8,020 nt of DNA from an uncultured Erysipelotrichaceae bacterium (GTDB lineage: Bacteria > Bacillota_I > Bacilli_A > RF39 > UBA660). The notes beneath the pieces were generated by a model, which made no database searches, had not been told where the DNA came from, and saw nothing but the letters and a program-made list of their open reading frames with translations. The position numbers were made by a program, and so were the translations under genes. The stretch lies in contig CADBSI010000029.1 in the NCBI GenBank assembly GCA_902797275.1, forward strand, positions 1-8,020. Direction: 5' to 3'. The stretch's first letter is position 1; every line of letters starts with the position of its first letter. This document shows, piece by piece, positions 1 to 5,835 of the stretch.

Positions 1-2
1 AT

Positions 3-80
3 TTAGGAACAACAGAATCAGAAAATAGAGTAGGAGAAGAATTATTTAAAACAATTATATATGTACCATATGAAGATTAG
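3..80 (+). CDS. C-terminal fragment of an unrecognised protein
   Basis: The frame is open from the left edge to a TAG at 78-80 and gives 25 residues, ending in GEELFKTIIYVPYED. I do not recognise the family. It does not resemble the UVR domain that usually ends UvrB, so the common uvrB-uvrA order is not supported here. The reading is supported by plausible amino-acid composition and by an intrinsic terminator hairpin that begins at the base after the stop codon, as expected for a real gene end. The two other + frames are closed by TAG codons near the left edge. The rest of the gene lies outside the window, so function cannot be inferred. Confidence 0.6.
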   Translation, partial: LGTTESENRVGEELFKTIIYVPYED

Positions 81-103
81 GCAGTTATTACTGCTTTTTC
101 TTT
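81..103 (+). terminator. Intrinsic terminator of the upstream gene
   Basis: A perfect 5-bp stem, GCAGT (81-85) with ACTGC (90-94), closes a TATT loop. It is followed by TTTTTCTTT (95-103). The stem can extend by a G-U and an A-U pair into the TAG stop of the preceding gene. Because it lies between that gene and the uvrA promoter, it makes uvrA a separate transcription unit. Confidence 0.8.
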
Positions 104-150
104 ACAAAATGTAAAGTATTGTTTATAATATTGATATTCTAAAAATTATA

Positions 151-179
151 TTGCGAATTTCTGTTCGCTATGGTATAAT
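151..179 (+). promoter_or_regulatory. Sigma-A-type promoter of uvrA
   Basis: The -35 element is TTGCGA (151-156) and the -10 is a perfect TATAAT (174-179), separated by an ideal 17 nt. TG at 171-172 forms an extended -10. Transcription should begin about 6-8 nt downstream, near 185-187. That leaves a very short leader that starts almost at the ribosome site GAGGTG (187-192), which sits 5 nt before the uvrA ATG. A LexA-like palindrome overlaps the -35 and the spacer. Confidence 0.85.
154..167. promoter_or_regulatory. LexA (SOS/DinR) box-like operator in the uvrA promoter
   Basis: The 14-nt palindrome CGAATTTCTGTTCG fits the Bacillota LexA half-site layout CGAAC-N4-GTTCG, with a single half-site mismatch (T for C at the fifth base). 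The outer symmetry extends one more pair: G at 153 with C at 168. It covers the 3' part of the -35 hexamer and the spacer, where a bound repressor would block RNA polymerase. uvrA is a classic member of the SOS regulon, so the position fits the gene. LexA control is inferred from sequence; no lexA gene is in the window. Confidence 0.75.
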
Positions 180-197
180 TATATTCGAGGTGTAAAA

Positions 198-3005
198 ATG
201 GACAAAATAATTATTAAAGGAGCTAGAGAAAATAATCTTAATAATATAGATTTAGAATTACCTAAAGATAAACTAATAGTAATGACAGGAGTATCTGGAT
301 CAGGTAAAAGTAGTTTAGCATTTGATACTATATATGCTGAAGGAGAAAGAAGGTATGTTGAAAGTTTATCAGCTTATGCTAGACAATTTTTAGGTGGATC
401 TGAAAAACCAGATGTTGATAGTATAGAAGGATTATCTCCAAGTATTTCAATTGATCAAAAAACAACTAGTAAAAATCCTCGATCAACAGTTGGAACAGTA
501 ACGGAAATATATGATTATTTAAGATTATTATTTGCAAGAATAGGTACTCCTTATTGTCCAAATCATCATATTTCAATTACTAGTCAAAGTATAGAAGAAA
601 TAGTAAATAAAATTGAAAGTTTTGGTGAAGGAACTAAATTAATGATTTTATCACCTGTTGTTGATATGGAAAAAGGTACTCATAAAGATATATTAGATGA
701 TCTTAGAAAATCAGGTTATGTAAGAGTTAGAGTTAATGATGAAATGTTAGATTTATCAGATGATATTAATCTTGAAAAAAATACTAAAAGTAAAATTGAT
801 GTTGTTGTTGATAGAATAGTTATTAAAAGTGGAATTAGAAGTCGTTTGTATGAAAGTGTTGAAGCAGCTTGTAATCTAGCAAATGGGAAAGTTTTAATTG
901 ATATAGTAGGTGGAGAAGAAATATTATTTTCAACTACTTATGCTTGTCCTAAATGTAATTATTCAATTGCTAAACCAGAACCAAGAATGTTTTCATTTAA
1001 TGCTCCTTATGGGGCTTGTCCAGAATGTAAAGGCCTTGGAGTTAAATTAAAAATAGATGTTGATTTAGTAATACCAGACGATACTTTAAGTTTAAATCAA
1101 GGTTGTATTAAAACTTTAAATGATGATCAAGACTCAATTGAATATAAAAAGTTAAAAGCAGTTTGTGATTTTTATAAAATAGATATGGATAAATCATTTA
1201 AAAAATTAAAGAAAACGGAAAGAGACATTGTTTTGTATGGTTCACCTGATATATTATCATTTAATATTACTAGTAAATCAGGAAATATTACTAAAAATCA
1301 TGATTACTATGAAGGTGTTATTAATAACTTAGAAAGAAGATACATGGAAACATCAAGTGAATGGATTAGAGATTGGTTAGAACAATACATGATAGAACTT
1401 CCATGTGAAGTATGTCATGAGGCAAGACTAAGTGAAAGTGTTTTAAATATTTTGATTAATGAAAAAAATATCTATGAAATAACTTGTATGTCAATTAAAG
1501 AATGTTTAGTTTGGTTTGATAATTTAAAATTAACCGAGGCTGAGGCTAAAATAAGTGAATTAATAGTTAAAGAAATTAAAAATAGATTAACTTTCTTAAA
1601 AAATGTTGGTCTTGAATATTTAACTTTAGCAAGATCAGCAGGAACCTTGTCTGGTGGAGAAGCTCAAAGAATTAGACTTGCAACTCAAATAGGATCTAGA
1701 TTAACCGGAGTATTGTATGTTCTTGATGAACCAAGTATTGGTCTTCATCAAAAAGATAATGAAAAGTTAATTAAATCTCTTCTTGATATGCGAGATTTAG
1801 GTAATACTTTAATAGTTGTTGAACATGATACAGATACCATGCTTGCCAGTGATTATTTAGTTGATATTGGTCCTGGGGCTGGAGAAGAAGGTGGTTATGT
1901 TGTTGCTGCCGGAACACCACAAGAGGTTATGCAAAACGAAAATAGTATTACCGGACGCTATTTAAGTGGTAAAGAATGTATTGAAGTACCAAAAATAAGA
2001 AGAAAAGGTAATGGTAAGACTATTGAAATAAAAGAAGCAAGTGAGAATAACTTAAAAGATATAAATGTTAAAATACCTCTTGGTGTATTTAACTGTATAA
2101 CTGGAGTATCAGGCTCTGGTAAGAGTAGTTTAGTCATGGAAATACTTGCTAAGTCATGTATGAATTATATTTATAAATCAAAGATTAAACCTGGTAAATG
2201 TAAAAAAATAGTTGGTCTTGATAATTTAGATAAGGTAGTAATTATTACTCAAAATCCAATAGGAAGAACTCCAAGATCAAATCCAGCAACTTATACAGGG
2301 GTATTTGATGATATAAGAGATTTATTTACAACTACCAAAGAAGCTAAAATGTTAGGTTATGGTAAAAATAGATTTTCCTTTAATGTTAAAGGTGGAAGAT
2401 GTGAAGCATGTATGGGAGATGGTGTTAAAAGAATTTCAATGCATTTCTTGCCTGACGTGTATATTCCATGTGAAGTATGCCATGGTAGTAGATACAATAG
2501 TGAGACTTTAACTATAAAATATAAAGACAAAAATATAGCAGATGTTTTAAATATGCGAGTAAGTGAAGCTTTATCATTTTTTGATAATGTTCCTAAAATT
2601 AAAAGCAAATTACAAGTATTGGAAGATGTAGGACTTGGCTATGTTAAACTAGGTCAAAGTGCAACAACTTTATCAGGTGGAGAAGCAGGTCGAGTTAAGT
2701 TATCTAAAGAATTACAAAAGAAAGCAACAGGTAAAACTTTATTTATTCTAGATGAACCAACAACTGGTTTACATTCAGCTGATATTAAAAGACTTCTTGG
2801 TATTTTAAATAGAATAGTTGATAACGGAGATACAGTTTTAGTAATTGAACATAATCTTGATGTAATTAAATCAGCTGATTATATAATTGATTTAGGACCA
2901 GATGGTGGTACTAATGGAGGAACTGTTGTTGCAACAGGAACTCCAGAACAAATTGCTAAAGTAAAAGAAAGTTATACCGGAGAATTCTTGAAGAAAATAT
3001 TATAA
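198..3005 (+). CDS. uvrA: Excinuclease ABC subunit UvrA
   Basis: UvrA is the DNA-damage-sensing ABC ATPase of cytoplasmic nucleotide excision repair; it dimerises and loads UvrB at lesions. The 935 residues match the family length and show both ATPase modules. Module I has Walker A GVSGSGKSS (31-39), signature LSGGEAQR (from 484), Walker B ending LDEP (509-512) and H-loop VEHD (541-544). Module II has Walker A GVSGSGKSS (636-644), LSGGEAGR (from 825), LDEPTTGLH and IEHN. Zinc ligands are C250/C253/C274/C277 and C735/C738/C758/C761. A further CxxC lies at 403-406. Two departures from the usual family text, from memory, are Gly instead of Gln at 831 in the second signature, and IITQNPIGR (682-690) where IDQSPIGR is usual. 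The ATG at 198 is chosen because GAGGTG lies 5 nt upstream and the N-terminus aligns with the family. It is monocistronic, with its own SOS-type promoter and terminator. Confidence 0.98.
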   Translation: MDKIIIKGARENNLNNIDLELPKDKLIVMTGVSGSGKSSLAFDTIYAEGERRYVESLSAYARQFLGGSEKPDVDSIEGLSPSISIDQKTTSKNPRSTVGTVTEIYDYLRLLFARIGTPYCPNHHISITSQSIEEIVNKIESFGEGTKLMILSPVVDMEKGTHKDILDDLRKSGYVRVRVNDEMLDLSDDINLEKNTKSKIDVVVDRIVIKSGIRSRLYESVEAACNLANGKVLIDIVGGEEILFSTTYACPKCNYSIAKPEPRMFSFNAPYGACPECKGLGVKLKIDVDLVIPDDTLSLNQGCIKTLNDDQDSIEYKKLKAVCDFYKIDMDKSFKKLKKTERDIVLYGSPDILSFNITSKSGNITKNHDYYEGVINNLERRYMETSSEWIRDWLEQYMIELPCEVCHEARLSESVLNILINEKNIYEITCMSIKECLVWFDNLKLTEAEAKISELIVKEIKNRLTFLKNVGLEYLTLARSAGTLSGGEAQRIRLATQIGSRLTGVLYVLDEPSIGLHQKDNEKLIKSLLDMRDLGNTLIVVEHDTDTMLASDYLVDIGPGAGEEGGYVVAAGTPQEVMQNENSITGRYLSGKECIEVPKIRRKGNGKTIEIKEASENNLKDINVKIPLGVFNCITGVSGSGKSSLVMEILAKSCMNYIYKSKIKPGKCKKIVGLDNLDKVVIITQNPIGRTPRSNPATYTGVFDDIRDLFTTTKEAKMLGYGKNRFSFNVKGGRCEACMGDGVKRISMHFLPDVYIPCEVCHGSRYNSETLTIKYKDKNIADVLNMRVSEALSFFDNVPKIKSKLQVLEDVGLGYVKLGQSATTLSGGEAGRVKLSKELQKKATGKTLFILDEPTTGLHSADIKRLLGILNRIVDNGDTVLVIEHNLDVIKSADYIIDLGPDGGTNGGTVVATGTPEQIAKVKESYTGEFLKKIL

Positions 3006-3024
3006 ATATTTAACTAGTAAAATT

Positions 3025-3059
3025 AATAGATATTAATCATACAAATATCTATTTTTTTT
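3025..3059 (+). terminator. Intrinsic terminator after uvrA
   Basis: A perfect 10-bp inverted repeat, AATAGATATT (3025-3034) with AATATCTATT (3044-3053), has a 9-nt loop and runs into eight consecutive T (3052-3059). The stem is AT-rich with one G-C pair, so it is weak thermodynamically. Its placement 20 nt after the uvrA stop and the T-tract make it a convincing terminator. Confidence 0.8.
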
Positions 3060-3099
3060 AATTATATAGTTTTTAATTTTATCAATATTTACTTTTTAA

Positions 3100-3128
3100 T
3101 TGTAATTTCTTCAAAAAAAATATATACT
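3100..3128 (+). promoter_or_regulatory. Candidate promoter of the lgt-trxB-whiA operon
   Basis: TTGTAA (3100-3105) and TATACT (3123-3128) are separated by 17 nt and match the sigma-A hexamers at 4/6 and 5/6 positions. A promoter is expected between the uvrA terminator and lgt. The implied start near 3134-3136 leaves a leader of about 9 nt and may truncate the AGGTGG ribosome site at 3134-3139, which counts against it. The surrounding DNA is so AT-rich that chance matches are likely. Confidence 0.35.
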
Positions 3129-3143
3129 TATATAGGTGGTTAT

Positions 3144-3941
3144 ATGAATCGTGTTGCACTTGATTTAGGTTTTATTAAAATATATTGGTATTCTATCACT
3201 ATGCTTTTAGGCGTAGTTTTAGGAGGAAGTATTACTTATTTAGAACTTAAAAGATTAAAACTTGATAAGGAATATTTTTTTAATATGTTATTTTATGTAA
3301 TAATTTTTGGCTTTTTAGGAGCAAGGCTTTACTATGTTTTATTTAATCTTGATTATTATCTAGCAAATCCAACTGAAATACTTGCTATTTGGAATGGAGG
3401 ACTTGCTATTCATGGAGGAATAATAGGAGGAGTTATAACTATACTTGTATATAGTAAAAAACATAATAAAAAGATAAATGAAATAATAAAATATATGGAT
3501 ATTTGTACTTTTGGTTTAATTCTTGGTCAAATAATCGGTAGATGGGGTAATTTCTTTAACAGTGAAGCTCATGGAGGAGAAACTACCAGACTTTTCTTAG
3601 AAAAAATTCATATACCTTCATTTATAATAAATGGTATGTATATAAATGGAATATATTATCATCCAACATTTTTCTATGAATCTATTTTAAATTTAATAGG
3701 TTTAATTATTCTTTTACTAGTAAGAAAAAATAAAAATTTAAAAAATGGTATGATCTTAGCAATTTATCTTATTTGGTATTCAATTGTTAGATTTTTTATA
3801 GAAGCTTTAAGAACTGATAGTTTAATGTTAGGTACTCTTAAAATGGCTCAAGTAATATCAATTATCTTATTTATTGTAGGAATTATTATTTTTATTATCT
3901 CTTTAAAGAAAGGAAATTATTATAATGAAAGAAAAAACTAA
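3144..3941 (+). CDS. lgt: Prolipoprotein diacylglyceryl transferase Lgt
   Basis: Lgt is the membrane enzyme that moves the diacylglyceryl group of phosphatidylglycerol to the lipobox cysteine of prolipoproteins, the first step of lipoprotein maturation. At 265 residues it has normal length. Several hydrophobic segments are visible (about 15-30, 47-66, 88-103, 118-134, 180-193, 202-218, 236-253), consistent with the seven-helix fold. Family motifs are present in order: GARLYYV (59-65), WNGG and HGGIIGG (83-96), GRWGNFFNSE (132-141, the Lgt signature), HPTFFYES (173-180) and RFFIEALRTDS (216-226). ATG 3144 is supported by AGGTGG 4 nt upstream. It is the first gene of a tight operon, and its last 17 nt overlap trxB. 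In many Bacillota hprK precedes lgt, but none is seen here. Confidence 0.98.
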   Translation: MNRVALDLGFIKIYWYSITMLLGVVLGGSITYLELKRLKLDKEYFFNMLFYVIIFGFLGARLYYVLFNLDYYLANPTEILAIWNGGLAIHGGIIGGVITILVYSKKHNKKINEIIKYMDICTFGLILGQIIGRWGNFFNSEAHGGETTRLFLEKIHIPSFIINGMYINGIYYHPTFFYESILNLIGLIILLLVRKNKNLKNGMILAIYLIWYSIVRFFIEALRTDSLMLGTLKMAQVISIILFIVGIIIFIISLKKGNYYNERKN

Positions 3942-4842
3942 AAAATATGATTGTATTATAATAGGAGGAGGAATATCAGGAATTACAGCTGCAATTTATT
4001 TAAAACAAGCTAATAAAGAAGTTTTATTAATTGAAAAATCGACTTTAGGAGGAGTTTTAAATAAAATAAGTATAATTAAAAACTATCCTGGTAATCCCGG
4101 AATATCAGGTCCTGACTTAGCTTATAATTTATATAAACAAGTAATAGATTTAAAAGTAGATGTACTTTCTGATACAGTTATTAATATTAAACATTTAAAA
4201 ACTTGTAATAAAGTTATCCTAAAAGATAAAGAATTAAGTTGTAAATATTTAATTCTAGCAACTGGTAAAGAACCAAGAAAATTAAATTTAGAGCATGAAG
4301 ATGAGCTAATAGGACATGGAGTTAGTTATTGTGCTTTATGTGATGGATTTTTCTTTAAAAATAAAAAAGTTGCAGTTATAGGTGCTGGAGAATCTGCTTT
4401 AAAAGAAGCAATTTATCTATCTAATATTTGTAGTATGGTAACAATTATTAATAAATATGACTATTTTAAATGTAAAGATGACATGGTAAAAGAAATAGAA
4501 AATAAAAATAATATTCAAGTTTTATATAATAGTTTTATTAAATCTTTAAATACTAATTCTAATAAATTAGAAAGTATTACTTATTTACAAAATGAAAAAA
4601 TAATTAATTTAGATGTAGATGGAGTATTTGTATATATTGGTAGTACACCTAATATCTTTGGTTCTTTAAAACTTGAATTAGATAAAAACTATGTAAAAGT
4701 AAATTCTAATATGGAAACTAATATTGATACCATTTATGCTGTAGGTGATATTATAAAAAAAGATTTATATCAATTAATAAATGCTGCAAGTGAAGGTATG
4801 ATAGCTGCAACTAATATTATTAAAAAATTAAACAAAAAGTAG
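3925..4842 (+). CDS. trxB: Thioredoxin reductase-like flavoprotein
   Basis: Low-molecular-weight thioredoxin reductase family: FAD-linked enzymes that pass electrons through a CxxC disulfide to thioredoxin. The 305 residues fit the family. Visible are the FAD dinucleotide fold GGGISG (14-19), the redox pair in YCALCDG (C136, C139, with D140), a second nucleotide fold GAGESA (153-158) and the C-terminal FAD motif YAVGDI (271-276). Unusually, the HRRxxxR motif that binds the NADPH 2'-phosphate is replaced by NKYDYFK (176-182), and the usual Arg-Gln after the GD motif reads Tyr-Gln (282-283). Cofactor preference may therefore be NADH or another donor; this is inference. The redox pair is intact, so a disulfide reductase is still expected. 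ATG 3925 lies inside the lgt end, with AAGGA at 3910-3914, which suggests translational coupling. The gene symbol names the family, not a proven NADPH enzyme. Confidence 0.9.
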   Translation: MKEKTKKYDCIIIGGGISGITAAIYLKQANKEVLLIEKSTLGGVLNKISIIKNYPGNPGISGPDLAYNLYKQVIDLKVDVLSDTVINIKHLKTCNKVILKDKELSCKYLILATGKEPRKLNLEHEDELIGHGVSYCALCDGFFFKNKKVAVIGAGESALKEAIYLSNICSMVTIINKYDYFKCKDDMVKEIENKNNIQVLYNSFIKSLNTNSNKLESITYLQNEKIINLDVDGVFVYIGSTPNIFGSLKLELDKNYVKVNSNMETNIDTIYAVGDIIKKDLYQLINAASEGMIAATNIIKKLNKK

Positions 4843-4845
4843 GTG
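4841..4845 (+). promoter_or_regulatory. whiA ribosome binding site overlapping the trxB stop
   Basis: AGGTG shares its first two bases with the TAG stop of trxB (4840-4842) and sits 4 nt before the whiA ATG. lgt has nearly the same arrangement (AGGTGG-TTAT-ATG). The overlap implies that ribosomes finishing trxB could start whiA directly. Confidence 0.75.
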
Positions 4846-4849
4846 TTAT

Positions 4850-5776
4850 ATGTCTTTTACAACAAATATAAAAAATGAAATAAGTAAAGAAAATGTTGAT
4901 ATGATAGCATCACGTGCTGAGTTATCAGCAATTCTTAGAAATTCTTATAATAAGACTACTAATTCTTTAGATTTAGTATTAGAAAATTCAACAGTTTGTA
5001 AACATATATACAGTCTTTTTAAAGAATTATATAATGTTAATATAAAAACTGAATATAAAACAACTAAATTTAGTAAAAATCGTTTATATACCTTAGTTGT
5101 TCCTAACAATGAAGAAATATTAAAAGATTTATCAGTCATTGATGATAATAATAATTACTTAAGTGTTCCTAAATCATATATTACTTTTTGTGAAGATGAA
5201 AAAAGAGCTTATTTAAAAGGATTGTTTTTAGTAGCAGGTAGTATAAATGATCCTAAAACTTCAATGTATCATTTAGAATTTTTTATTGATTATTTTGAAG
5301 AAGCTTCTTTTGTCTTAGATCTTTTAAATGAATTTTATTTAAATAGTAAAATGATAGAAAGAGATAAGGGTTATATGGTTTATATAAAAGAAGCTGAAAA
5401 AATAGGTGATTTTTTAAGATTGATAAATGCTAATCAAGGAGTTATGTATTATGAAGATATAAGAATATATCGTGATCATAAAAATATGACTAATAGACTT
5501 AATAACTGTGAACAAGCCAATATAGAAAAAATGTTATTTAATTCTAATAAACAAATAGAAGATATAAATTTAATAATTGAAAAAATAGGGTTAGATGCAG
5601 TTGACTTAAAAATAGAAGAAGCTATTACTTATCGGTTAAAGTATCCTGAATCATCTCTTCAAGAATTAAGTGAAATAATGTCTCTTGAAACTAATAAACC
5701 TATTACTAAATCAGGATTAAATCATCGTTTTCGTAAAATAAAAGAAATGGCTAATAGAATAAGAGAAAATGAATAA
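4850..5776 (+). CDS. whiA: DNA-binding protein WhiA
   Basis: WhiA is a conserved Gram-positive DNA-binding protein. It is a sporulation regulator in Streptomyces and affects cell division and chromosome segregation in Bacillus. The 308 residues match the family length. The N-terminal part (to about 210) is the LAGLIDADG-like homing-endonuclease fold, with RAELSAILR (22-30) and the family motif YLKGLFLVAGSINDPKT (121-137). The C-terminal helix-turn-helix region (about 215-305) carries LNNCEQANI (217-225), EKIGLDAV (244-251), YPESSLQELSEIM (265-277) and KSGLNHRFRKI (287-297). The last gene of the lgt-trxB-whiA operon, it starts 7 nt after trxB. In Bacillus-type genomes rapZ and yvcK normally stand immediately before whiA; here they are absent and trxB takes that place. 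Transcription ends at the hairpin after 5795. Confidence 0.97.
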   Translation: MSFTTNIKNEISKENVDMIASRAELSAILRNSYNKTTNSLDLVLENSTVCKHIYSLFKELYNVNIKTEYKTTKFSKNRLYTLVVPNNEEILKDLSVIDDNNNYLSVPKSYITFCEDEKRAYLKGLFLVAGSINDPKTSMYHLEFFIDYFEEASFVLDLLNEFYLNSKMIERDKGYMVYIKEAEKIGDFLRLINANQGVMYYEDIRIYRDHKNMTNRLNNCEQANIEKMLFNSNKQIEDINLIIEKIGLDAVDLKIEEAITYRLKYPESSLQELSEIMSLETNKPITKSGLNHRFRKIKEMANRIRENE

Positions 5777-5794
5777 AATTATATAATTTAATAA

Positions 5795-5827
5795 AAAATC
5801 TAGTTTTAATAATATGAACTAGATTTT
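5795..5827. terminator. Bidirectional terminator between convergent genes
   Basis: An 11-bp perfect inverted repeat pairs 5795-5805 (core ATCTAGTT) with 5817-5827 (core AACTAGAT) around an 11-nt loop. On the + strand it ends in TTTT (5824-5827), serving whiA. On the minus strand the flanking A-run at 5793-5798 becomes a six-T tract, serving the surface-protein gene whose stop is at 5836-5838. The tail is better for the minus direction. Confidence 0.8.
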
Positions 5828-5835
5828 AATATTAA

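Noticed and set aside
2357..2608. An 83-codon open frame on the minus strand inside uvrA
   Set aside because: It lies wholly opposite the conserved second zinc-binding region of uvrA, has no ribosome site or family resemblance, and is a by-product of the uvrA codons.
3065..3070. TATAGT as an alternative -10 for lgt
   Set aside because: The expected -35 position (around 3042-3047) reads CAAATA and falls in the uvrA terminator hairpin, so no supporting -35 exists.
3060..3143. Riboswitch or other structured leader before lgt
   Set aside because: After the uvrA terminator only about 84 nt of AT-rich DNA remain, with no convincing paired elements or known leader motif.
4945..5139. A 64-codon open frame on the minus strand inside whiA
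   Set aside because: It is fully antisense to well-conserved whiA coding sequence and has low-complexity hydrophobic content; treated as a shadow frame.
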